Both the position numbers and the translations under genes were made by a program. This document shows, in pieces, positions 55,348 through 64,000 of a stretch of 64,000 bases of DNA. Position 1 is the first letter of the stretch. The number at the start of each line of letters is the position of its first letter. Source of the stretch: Luidia sarsii (taxonomy: Eukaryota; Echinodermata; Asteroidea; Paxillosida; Luidiidae); contig OX465109.1 in assembly GCA_949987565.1 (NCBI GenBank), positions 19,135,821 through 19,199,820 of the forward strand. The letters are read 5' to 3'. The notes below the pieces were generated by a model. It worked only from the letters and a program-made list of their open reading frames with translations, ran no database searches and was not told the origin of the DNA.

Positions 55348-58300
55348 GTACGTGTTACACTGACAGACATTTTAAACAATCTTTGCCTTTGAGAAAGGTC
55401 CTGCTATAGGATCGAAACGTCAGGCCCTCTAACTTTGGAGTTGTCCTTCCTCTGTCATGTGTGTCAGGGCTTTCCTTCCCCTGACTGTCTGTGTGTGTCC
55501 TTGTCACTTTGCCTTTGAGAAAGGTCCTGCTAGGATCAAAACGTCAGGCCCTCTAACTTTGGAGTTGTCCTTCCTCTGTCATGTGTGTCAGGGCTTTCCT
55601 TCCCCTGACTGTCTGTGTATGTCCTTGTCACTTTGCCTTTGAGAAAGGTCCTGCTAGGATCGAAATGTCAGGCCCTCTAACTTTGGAGTTGTCCTTCCTC
55701 TGTCATGTGTGTCAGGGCTTTCCTTCCCCTGACTGTCTGTGTATGTCCTTGTCACTTTGCCTTTGAGAAAGGTCCTGCTAGGATCGAAACGTCAGGCCCT
55801 CTAACTTTTTAGATTTTCAAAATGTCACAGATTATGGAGGGCCTACTAAAGAGTGTGTGTGTGAGTGTGTGGGGGATTCATCCCTGGGATGGTCACCAAT
55901 ATCCATGGCCTCTGGGTTTGTAGGAGGATTTCATCCCATCTGGTTGGGGAAGTTGGTAAGTTGGGGGAAAACACTAAGAACGGACCGTGTCTTTCTGGCT
56001 CGCTAACACTTTCATACCATATTTAATTCCATGCTTATTGGTCCAATCTGGATTAAGAAAATCCTTGCACGTCGTTGCATCTGATGAAATTGTTCTTTCC
56101 ACCAAAGCTCACGCACTCTTTCCAATCGGTGTGTCTCCGTGTGCTATCCTTAACACGGCTGTCTTTACACATCTTCAATGGGTGAAGTGTCAGGCTGGGA
56201 ACAAGAAAGTCCTGTTCCTTCCTCGGGGAGAGACAAGGGTTAGTTCGTTGTAGTTTTCAGGCAATCGGAGATGCTACTAGAATGAAGGTATTTCAATATC
56301 TGAAATGGTGGTCGGTGACACATACAGGGGTTTATGTGCTATAGGCTACTGACAGCAACTTTGAAGGCTGTTCAAGCGATTGCTTGTTCATCTTTTCGGT
56401 GCTTGATCTCAGGTGAACCACGAGAGCAGCGGACACTGCGCCGTCTTCCCCATTCACCGGTGGGTCAAGGCCAACAAGAGGCGGGTGTTCGACAGGTGCG
56501 ACTGCCAGCTACCCCAGAAGGACGGCAGGAAGGAGGACAGGAAGGAGGAGATGGCGGAGATGAAGGCGCAATACGAGCTGGAATGCAAGGCCGATGGACT
56601 CATTCCACAGGTCAGGCTTTCCTTCTTGATGAAGATATGCAAAGGACGAATAGATGGGGTCAGATGCATGAGGATGAGGACAGTAATGGTTTAAGTCGGT
56701 TGGAGAGGAAGAGAAGTGCTGGAAGAATGTCGAGGACAGGTCGAGGAGGGGAGTGGGATGAGGAGAAACAGGAGGGGACGATGTTCACAAGGAGAATGAG
56801 ATTTACAGCAGAAATAGGATCAAGATGATGAAATAATGAGTTGAATAAGAATAAGGAAAGAGGAGGATGACCGGAAGAAGATATAAAAGATGAAAATGAG
56901 AAATACCTGGAGTAAAGACTTGATGAAAATGTGGAGGAGAATGTGGAGGAGGAAGGAGATTGGAAAGATAAACAAGCTCCATGGTGACCCAACCTGTTTT
57001 CATCCATAACTTGCTGTGAAGTAACACTGCAATGATTTATTCTTTACATCAGGTCAAGAACTTCCCAGAGATAGAGTCCTTTTCAGACGACTACAAGGTA
57101 AGCATGGTATCCCACTCAGAGAATAGACCATTCCTCAACAAGCTCAGTCTTAAAGAAACGCCACCACGGCAATAATCGCCCATTAAAGGAGTGGTTTTAA
57201 CCTGGGAGAGATTTTCATGACATCCCTTCCGTATTTTTCTCTTAGTGGGATATCGTCAAGAACAAGGCCAGTTTGCTGTTGCAAGTCAAGTTGATGGACA
57301 TGACGACATCGGAGTGGAAGTGTCTTGAAGACATCCAGAAGGTGTACAATGACCACCTGCCAGTGCCTTATGTAAGTGAACACACCTCAGACCTAACCAG
57401 AACACACGGACTACTACTCAAGAATCATCATCATTTCTGACAGTTTTTAACCGTCTTCGAAGCTCTTACACTTATCTAAACTCCCACTTTTCAGAATCAG
57501 ATGCTTCTAAAAATGAAATGCCATCTCCGGAGCTCGCGAACGTTTCTAACAAACAATCAAGAATCAGAAATTTCTTACGACTTTATACCGTCTTTGAAAC
57601 TCTCAGACTTTATATCTTAACTACTTTAGTCAAGACTTGAAAGCTCCTCCCAATGTTAGACCGTCTTCGGAGTTCGTATACGCTTCCGAACCACAGGAGA
57701 CCTTAATTCTGATCAGTAGCGCTCATACGGGAGTAAGCATCTCCTCGACTGTTTCTCTCTCTCTCATCCAGGGAATGATGAACTGGAGGTCCGATGTGGA
57801 GTTTGGCTCTCAGAGGCTGGTCAGCTGCAATCCGACCGTCATCCGGCGCTGTACGGAGATACCGGACAAGTGCGTATAGGGACCACCCGCAATAGCTCCG
57901 TGGCATTTAGTCGGCAGGATGCGGCAAAATCAAGCCTATAGTGATCGACGAAAGTCGTTGCAGACTTTCAATGACAAGATATCTGGGGGATCTGTTTGTT
58001 TGTAATGTGTATGCTGTAAATTCACGCAGACATGGGGCGGTTTCCTGCATAGACGAATAGCCTGTGCTGGTTTAAGCGCACTGAAAAGACAATTCTGTGT
58101 CCATCAGACTAGGCCTGTACCCTTCGTATAATCTTAAAATTACTCCCTTGCCTCCACTACAGCTTTGCCGTCAATGACGAAATGCTCCAACCTCTCATGG
58201 AGGGGATGAAGTTACAAGAAGCCATGGATCAAAAGAAATTGTACATTATGAACTACAAAGTCCTGAAGGATCTCCGATGTAGTTATGACAGACAGGTGAG

Positions 58301-61300
58301 ATCTTAGCACCTGCATGAAAATACCGCAGCCCTTAGTTGTTTCCCTAGTTAATACTCCTAACGACGGCCAGAGCGCACACTGTCCAAAACACTTAGCCAC
58401 ACTCAATCATGGTGTCACCGAAAACTTCAAGCATTGTGGTTTCAGCTTGCAAGCTTTGAAGTCTTATCCAATACCTCTTTTGTCATTAACTCACAAATCA
58501 GTTGCCAACCACGCATGATTTGCGCACGCGTCACTGTTCTGCTTTTGTGACGTCACTTTTCGTCATTATATACGTCACTGTTCTAGATCGGTGCTCCAAT
58601 CGGCCTCTTCTATGTGGACAGCAAACAGAACCTGATGCCGGTTGCCATTCAGCTATTCCAGGACCCTGCAGAAGACAACCCGGTAAGAGACGACCTCCCA
58701 ACATGGCGGCGCCTGTTAGAGCGCCCTCAAGAGTCCAGAAAGACTACATTGTTATAATTTCCTCGGTAGAGTATTGTTGGATCCCCCATTTTCACGGTAT
58801 CTATCCAGCAAAGTGCCTCGTCTGTGATCTTTTTACCAGTCGCTTATTGCAAACACATAAGTTCACTCTGGCTGATGCAGCCATGAGTTGAATTGCTCGA
58901 ACCTTTCCCGCCATTTTTCCAGGTCTTCCTGCCGACGGATCCCGAGTACACCTGGCTGCTTGCCAAGATGTGGTTCAACAACGCTGACGCGTCCTATCAC
59001 CAGGCCGCCACTCACCTGGGCTACACCCATCTCATCGGGGAGGCCATCGCGGTGGTGAGCCGCCGGACACTGTCCCCCAGCCACCCCATCTCCCGCCTCC
59101 TCGCTCCACACTTCCTCTACCTCATCGCCATCAACTAGTGAGTACACTCCCTCCTGGCGTCACCAAAATAATAGGCCTAACCACTGAAGCCAATAGTTTG
59201 CAGGCAACTCGGAGCCAGTGATTGAAATGATATACGTTTTTGAATGGGCGCGGTGTGAATGCACTTGTGCTTCACCCGACGTGTAGTTTAGCTCGGTGCT
59301 TCTTTGCCTGAGTGCCCTGTGATCTGTGTAGGTGAGAATGGAATTCAACGAGGGGTATCACTGTATGCTCAGAGCACTGCCAGCTTACCAGCTTCTTCTT
59401 CTTCTTTCGTGCGAGTTAGTAGGTAGTGTAAGTCAGGTTATTTCTCTGAGTTGGGTAAGCCAGTTGATTTGTTCATCGTTTGGGCTTGAGAGGTCAGTCA
59501 TCCCGTTAGGTGGTTGGAGGTCAGGGCAGTTCTAGATGATATGATCTGCCGTCTGCTCATCTGCATTGTACGTACATGCTGGTGAATCGCGAAGTTTCCA
59601 GCGATGCGCGTTGGCGCTGAATCTGCCAACCCCAGTTCGCAGCCGATTGAGTGTTACCCACTCTCTCCGAGGTAGTTCAGATCCAGCAGGGAGCTTTGAT
59701 GCCAGGGGAAACTCAGTGAACTGCCGTGGGCGAATCCGCTTACCCGCTGAATGTTAAAGTCCCGAGCTGTGTAATCACTCCTCCGTGGTTGACTGGTCAC
59801 GTTGTTATCCTTTTCATCAGCCGAGCTCTTGCTAAACTGGTATCAGAGGACGGATGGGTTGATCAGTGCATGACCATCGGCCGCATAGGAATGTTCGACA
59901 TCATCGCTCGGACCAGGACGAACTGGCGTCTGAACGTTGAGGGCACTCTGCCGGCGGATCTCGAGAACCGCGGGGTGGGCGACCCGGAAGCGCTTCCCAA
60001 GTATTACTTCCGGGACGACGCGCTGCTTCTCTTTGAGGCCATACAGAAGTACGTGACGGAGGTCGTCAATGGAAACTACGGTAAGGTCGCGTCTGTCTCA
60101 TCTATCACTCAGTGGTGTGGCTTGTTTACGAAGCGATCGTTTTCGTAAACGAAACCGATGATGTAAGGTCATCTCGATAAAGAAAACACATGTGCAGATA
60201 TGACCAGATGGATTATCTTCTAGTCTTGAGCTGGCTGCCTCTGCGATCGTCAACAAAAAACCTTCACTCCCCGGTTTTTTTTCTCTTACAGTTGACCCGA
60301 AGGACTTGGCAGAAGACGACGAGATTCAGGACTTTGCTGAGGATCTCACCAAGTCGTCGAGCGAGGGCGGTGCAGGCATCCTGGTATGTAAGATGAACAC
60401 TACGAGTGTCCAATGGGTCCTTCCACCAACCCTTACAGCAATCCTTCTACCAGCCTCAGAAAAAACGTAGTAGTGCAATGGCACCCGTGCAGATGACGTC
60501 AATTTAGTCGGGCGCCCTCAGCGAGAGAATGTTAACATCCCAATGCATAACTTCGTGACTTTCGCAATTTGAGAGTACTGTTTCACTATTCGCGTGTTTA
60601 CTCTTCATTTTTTTTTACAACAGGGAGTTCATGGCGGGGGTAAATTCAGCACCAACGAGGAGTTGATCGGCGCCCTGACTGCAATCATCTACACGTGCAG
60701 TGTGGCTCACGCGGCGGCCAATTTTGCGCAGTATGACGAGTACGCCTTCCCGCCCAATTACCCGTCCATCTTGAACGAGACACTCCCGCCGAAAGACAAG
60801 GTGGGCATCGTCTGGAATAGCGAGACCACCTTCTTGTCTCTGAATCTCAACCGTTATTTCGTTGAAGTGGTCCTGGTGTTCTTCAATCGAGGTTGTCCTT
60901 CCAGGTCTAAGGAAGTCCTTCAGCAAACAAAGAAAGGAAAACTGACAGGGACTTTTTTTAAACAATTTGAAACTACCAAAGAACATTTCACTGGACCGGG
61001 ACTCAAACCCAAGATCCGATCACTGGCCTAACGTATAAGTTCTGTATCCCAGTGCTGTGCATCCCTTAGATGCGTGTATGGGGAGGGGGGAGGAAGAGAT
61101 TGGAACACATTGATTCAATATCGAACAACACCTCCTTGTAACGGTGGTTAATCTAACCTCTGACCCCTTTCAGAATCCCCGCACGGAGGACGACATCGTG
61201 AAATGTCTGCCCAACAAGGACATGACGCTCAGCATCATGCTGGTAACCAAGATCCTCAGCGATAGGGGAACCAACGCACTGGGAGACTTCGAGGTCGAGT

Positions 61301-62163
61301 ACCAGTTTGATGACGTCGGCAAGAAGGCCGTGGCCTCGTGAGTACAGATATAGGTCGTTCCCTCTAAACGACATCTCACTCTTTATCAAGCCACATGCAT
61401 GCTCAGTGGTAAACACCACTCAAATCCACCTCATGGTAAAGGTACCAGACTATGGTTATTCCATCGACGGACACTGTTTGGTAGCTGCTGTAAAGGAGTA
61501 AAACAAGATGGCTGTCCATACGTACAGTCTACGGGGAGTCATAATCATAATCATACAGCATGCAGATAGCGTACATTGTTGGTGCGCATTTTGTCAAAAA
61601 ACACCCTGAAGATGGAAAATAAGACTCTCCGTGAATCCCTGGAACGAGGCTCGGGTTTCAGGCCTCGTCCCCGTCACACAAACCCTGAAAAAAACCCACC
61701 TTGCGTGTTTACTCGTATAATCTGTACGTCTGTTTTCCCATCCGGATCAGAGTATTCACCTGGCAACTGCGATCAAATGTCTGATCTTCCATTCCTTTAA
61801 CATCGTATACTGGGTGAGAAATAAAAGCAAAGTCATAGCCCGAGCCTTAGGCTAGGGCTATTGTCTTCGCATCTCCGGTGCATTTCCAAATAGGGGAAGA
61901 CCTAGACCTAGCTCTAGACGCCCATTTCGGACACGGCCTGTAAGTCTTCATTTCGTGAGGGGCCTGGTATCCGATGACAGTAGACGCCGTCTCTCGTCTA
62001 CGCTCATAGCAGTGACTCGTGGTCTTTTTGTGTATCGGTTGTTTACAGATTCAGGAAGGATCTTCTGGACATTGGCACCACCATCGACCAGAGAAACAGC
62101 ACACGCTCTACTCCCTACCTGTACCTCCACCCTAAGGAGGTGCCCAACGCCATCAGTATCTGA
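55051..62163 (+). CDS. Lipoxygenase B (PLAT + lipoxygenase domains), 13 exons
   Basis: Tandem paralogue of lipoxygenase A, 2.2 kb downstream and on the same strand. Exons: 55051-55347, 56413-56610, 57053-57097, 57246-57371, 57772-57869, 58163-58295, 58587-58682, 58923-59137, 59821-60080, 60292-60383, 60624-60800, 61174-61337, 62049-62163. Each has exactly the length and phase of its counterpart, giving 671 residues. PLAT calcium loop EAGTDANV at about 26-33. Iron ligands His357, His362, His549, Asn553 and Ile671 are all present, and Ala400 predicts S-chirality, so the protein looks catalytically competent. Introns are far shorter than in A (7.1 kb versus 14 kb), mainly because A has large insertions. 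The start is set at the ATG of MGNACVSSS, which aligns with A; the open frame continues 5' through an 84-bp minisatellite but contains no earlier ATG. Confidence 0.95.
55385..55805 (+). repeat. Tandem array of L-type Penelope-tail units
   Basis: Four GAAACGTC-type motifs start at 55385, 55511, 55635 and 55759, in units of 124-126 bp that also share GTCATGTGTGTCAGGGC and a CTGACTGTCTGTGT stretch. It starts 37 bp after exon 1 of lipoxygenase B. Short open frames here come from the repeat, not from a gene. Confidence 0.75.
56413..56610 (+). CDS. Lipoxygenase B exon 2 (PLAT C-terminal part)
   Basis: Sixty-six codons, [20 protein letters not shown] to KADGLIPQ. Acceptor TCTCAG|, donor CAG|GTCAGG. 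Confidence 0.93.
57053..57097 (+). CDS. Lipoxygenase B exon 3 (micro-exon)
   Basis: [15 protein letters not shown] between CATCAG| and AAG|GTAAGC; matches exon 3 of A in length and phase. Confidence 0.92.
57246..57371 (+). CDS. Lipoxygenase B exon 4
   Basis: [20 protein letters not shown] to HLPVPY between CTTAG| and TAT|GTAAGT. Confidence 0.93.
57772..57869 (+). CDS. Lipoxygenase B exon 5
   Basis: [20 protein letters not shown] then [12 protein letters not shown], carrying the conserved FGxQxLxxxNPxxIxRC motif. Donor AA|GTGCGT. Confidence 0.93.
58163..58295 (+). CDS. Lipoxygenase B exon 6
   Basis: [20 protein letters not shown] then [19 protein letters not shown]. Acceptor CTACAG|, donor CAG|GTGAGA. 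Confidence 0.93.
58587..58682 (+). CDS. Lipoxygenase B exon 7
   Basis: [20 protein letters not shown] then [12 protein letters not shown]. Acceptor TTCTAG|, donor CCG|GTAAGA. Confidence 0.93.
58923..59137 (+). CDS. Lipoxygenase B exon 8 (iron ligands His357 and His362)
   Basis: Same length as exon 8 of A and identical to it over the first 114 bases; then diverges ([20 protein letters not shown]) before a second shared block, [13 protein letters not shown], with Ala400. Donor TA|GTGAGT. Confidence 0.95.
59392..59710 (-). pseudogene. LINE reverse-transcriptase C-terminal fragment
   Basis: On the minus strand: [20 protein letters not shown], then [26 protein letters not shown], a stop, [10 protein letters not shown]. 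This is the typical C-terminal segment of non-LTR retrotransposon polyproteins (WxxLNRLRTGxGRF, zinc-ribbon-like cysteine, CP motif). It ends at a GAA-repeat tail (CTTCTTCTTCTTC on the plus strand near 59392). In-frame stops show it is dead. Inserted antisense in intron 8 of lipoxygenase B. Confidence 0.6.
59821..60080 (+). CDS. Lipoxygenase B exon 9
   Basis: Completes Tyr403, then [17 protein letters not shown] and [20 protein letters not shown]. Acceptor CATCAG|, donor TACG|GTAAGG. Confidence 0.94.
60292..60383 (+). CDS. Lipoxygenase B exon 10
   Basis: [20 protein letters not shown] then [10 protein letters not shown]. Acceptor TTACAG|, donor CTG|GTATGT. Confidence 0.92.
60624..60800 (+). 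CDS. Lipoxygenase B exon 11 (iron ligands His549 and Asn553)
   Basis: [20 protein letters not shown], then [20 protein letters not shown]. From GGCGCCCTG onward about 90 bases differ from A only at five synonymous sites. Donor AAG|GTGGGC. Confidence 0.95.
60925..61035 (-). mobile_element. SINE-like fragment with B-box tail
   Basis: The complement reads GATCTTGGGTTTGAGTCCCG then GTCCAGTGAAATGTTCTTTG, close in layout to the 3' end of the SINE at 21.1 kb. In intron 11 of lipoxygenase B. Confidence 0.4.
61174..61337 (+). CDS. Lipoxygenase B exon 12
   Basis: [20 protein letters not shown] to [17 protein letters not shown]. Acceptor TTTCAG|, donor TC|GTGAGT. Confidence 0.93.
61865..61945 (-). repeat. 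Dispersed repeat, copy 2
   Basis: Complement of 11398-11485, in intron 12 of lipoxygenase B just before exon 13. Confidence 0.45.
62049..62163 (+). CDS. Lipoxygenase B exon 13 (C-terminal Ile ligand)
   Basis: [20 protein letters not shown] then [15 protein letters not shown] and TGA. A dispersed repeat begins 38 bp after the stop, so it probably lies in the 3' UTR. Confidence 0.95.
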
Positions 62164-62200
62164 GCTGTGCATCACGTCTGAAAGGAGTTACCCTAACCGG

Positions 62201-62378
62201 CATGGAAACCACAACTAACCACGCATGGTTTTTCCTTTGGGAGGACAAGGGCCATGCACAAGGACATACCACAGCGTGGTTTTTGTGGTGTTCTGTGGTA
62301 TGTGAGCCTACACCCCTGTGGACACTGGTAAATTGTGGTATACAGTGTGTGTCCTGTGCGGGAGGTGCAAAGCGTTAG
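62201..62378 (+). repeat. Dispersed 180-bp repeat with hairpin, copy 2
   Basis: Nearly identical to 46829-47008, in the same orientation, 38 bp after the lipoxygenase B stop. Its hairpin bases covary slightly (ACATACCACAG / CTGTGGTATGT), which suggests the fold is kept. Confidence 0.7.
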
Positions 62379-62394
62379 TTGTACAATATGTATA

Positions 62395-62565
62395 TAAATA
62401 CATACCAGTATGCTCTGGCCGTCATCAGAAGCCGTCTCCTGATGACGGCAGAGCATATATACTGGTCGAAACGTCGAGTTACCACTCAGGTTCTTTTCAG
62501 AACCACACCTCTTCTTTAAGAGACCATTATATACATGGTGTCACCGCAAACCTTCCTATATTAAT
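62395..62565 (+). mobile_element. V-type repeat copy, 3' of lipoxygenase B
   Basis: Has CTC-CTGATGA at 62436-62445, GGTCGAAACGTCGAG ending at 62478, the hairpin GGTTCTTTTCAGAACC and GGTGTCACCGCAAACCTTCC. A partial inverted motif precedes it. Confidence 0.55.
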
Positions 62566-64000
62566 GTATATAACAGATGACACAAGTTTATTGTTGGTTG
62601 TTGTTTCAACCTACCGGTATACTAACACGATTAGGGTGGACGCGGGATCTAAGTTCGAATATTTCATGCAGTGGAAGCATCGCTGAAGCTTTGTTTCAGA
62701 ATTTCACTGAAAGTGACAGCCAGTGACGATTCCATTCATTCTGTTCGAACCAATCATTTGATTTCATCAAATGCTTGATACAATGGGAGCTAATAGTGAC
62801 GGGCTTTATCTATAATTCAGACTGGAGATTCTAAATTGCATATTTGCATTGTTTTTGATCAAACAATGAGTATTCTGAGACTCAATTAGTCTGTCTTTGA
62901 TAAAGGTCCTGCTACGATCGGAACGCCAGGCACTGTACAGTTTTGCGATTTGTATTACGGTGATTTAAACCAATTAGCAGTTTACAACATTTTGACATTC
63001 CTTTATTACACTTTATTTAATTAATTCTACTGCAATATTACAATTAGATTGTGTTACATCAAAGCAGTGTAGAAATGCAGAGTGTTGCATCGTTAAAATC
63101 GTTTGGTTTGTCTCCTGGCTATCAGCCTAATAGGAAGGGCGTGGCCACTTACTGAGGACCCACTCAGCTAAGACAGGTATCATAACTATTAGATAACACT
63201 GCCATTTGTATTGTCATTGGTTATTTTCATGACTCATATACGGGATGGATGGGAAGGAGTTTAAGAATCCACAGTAGGTCACTTTTAACACCATATGCCG
63301 TGGATTTACTGTCTTTTCCAGGTTTAAGGTAGGTCAAACGTGTCGGCTAGGGCCGAGTACACGTGGATGTTAAACATGATGTGCATTCCCCGTAGGCCTT
63401 CTTTACAAAGGGCTACAGTAGCTATGGTCTACCGGCTTTTAAACACGTGCGAGTTGGACCGTGGGAACGTAATTAATTTAAGGACCCATAGGACTATCCA
63501 TTGGGTAAGCTAAGATATTGTGATGTACACGACTTTCGTGTTATGCAGTGACAATGTTCACCTAGTTAATCACCTTTACATGAAACACCCATACAGCGAT
63601 GCCGCCGTAGTTGAGTATGTATCTGTTTTTGTGTTTTCATCGCTCTTTGATTGTGGCGGGATTCAAGTCTCAGAAGTCAATCAACACAAGTTGTATTATC
63701 TCTCAGTGTTTCTGTCTGATCGATTCGCGATTGTCTCCCGCCCCCTTGCCAGCACACGTCGGCGGACCATGAGGAGACACGCCCCCTGCTTGTTAACACA
63801 CATCGAAAGCAAAGTTGGAAAGATTTCAAAATGAACAAATCTGAAGTGGAGAGAATAAGGCATATCATTTCCATCCCAAGAAGGGGCTGTGGTTTGGGTC
63901 TCAGCATAACAAGAAATACAATTTGTATAATCATTGTGTTACGTGATGGTTTTTGTTTATTGTGTATAGTATAGAAAGTAATAAATGGAGCCTTGCAGTT
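62566..64000. other. Sequence downstream of lipoxygenase B
   Basis: One L-type motif (62891) and AT-rich sequence. AATAAA occurs at 63980. No exon recognised. Confidence 0.4.
62891..62934 (+). repeat. L-type motif copy, degenerate
   Basis: CTGTCTTTGATAAAGGTCCT then GCTACGATCGGAACGCCAGG. Confidence 0.4.

Overview
This window is animal nuclear DNA: split genes with GT-AG introns, long introns packed with degenerate repeats, tRNA-derived SINE sequence, Penelope-like retroelement tails and a degenerate TTAGGG tract. The gene content (PLAT-domain lipoxygenases and a rhodopsin-family receptor resembling prostanoid receptors) and the repeat style suggest a marine invertebrate, most likely a non-vertebrate deuterostome (echinoderm, hemichordate or cephalochordate). 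The species cannot be fixed from sequence alone.

Three complete protein-coding genes can be modelled. (1) On the minus strand, a 363-residue class A GPCR is encoded by two exons, 29064-28189 and 9600-9385, separated by an 18.6 kb intron. The intron falls at the end of TM6, where prostanoid receptor genes also carry one. (2) On the plus strand, lipoxygenase A has 13 exons from 38862 to 52858 (671 residues). (3) On the plus strand, lipoxygenase B has 13 exons from 55051 to 62163 (671 residues). Every exon of A and B has the same length and phase, so they are a tandem duplicate pair. Both keep all iron ligands (His357, His362, His549, Asn553, C-terminal Ile671) and the Ala400 expected of S-lipoxygenases. 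A 146-bp stretch over the iron-site exon 8, including 32 bp of intron, is identical in the two genes and points to recent gene conversion. Receptor and enzymes could both serve oxylipin signalling, but that link is inference.

Layout. 1-9 kb: an inverted-repeat element, a 27-bp minisatellite (1.64-2.6 kb) and about 2.4 kb of CAC/CAT-rich DNA. 9.4-29.1 kb: the GPCR and its repeat-filled intron (interstitial TTAGGG, Penelope tails, a polypurine tract, a 200-bp assembly gap, nested MITEs, a 13-bp satellite, an array of tRNA-like A-box units). 29-38.8 kb: intergenic, with MITEs, a second polypurine tract and SINE and Penelope fragments. 38.9-52.9 kb: lipoxygenase A; its first intron carries a 1.93-kb Kolobok-like DNA transposon with about 194-bp inverted termini, TTAA target duplications and a broken THAP domain. 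52.9-55 kb: intergenic, ending in an 84-bp minisatellite that abuts lipoxygenase B. 55-62.2 kb: lipoxygenase B, with a tandem array of Penelope-tail motifs in intron 1 and a LINE fragment in intron 8. 62.2-64 kb: repeats and non-coding sequence.

The most unusual recurring signal is a short motif ending in GAAACGTC, found at more than twenty sites in at least two families. It folds on paper as a hammerhead-ribozyme-like three-way junction, and one family is joined to the C-terminus of a Penelope-like element ORF. No bacterial genes, CRISPR arrays or virus genes were seen.
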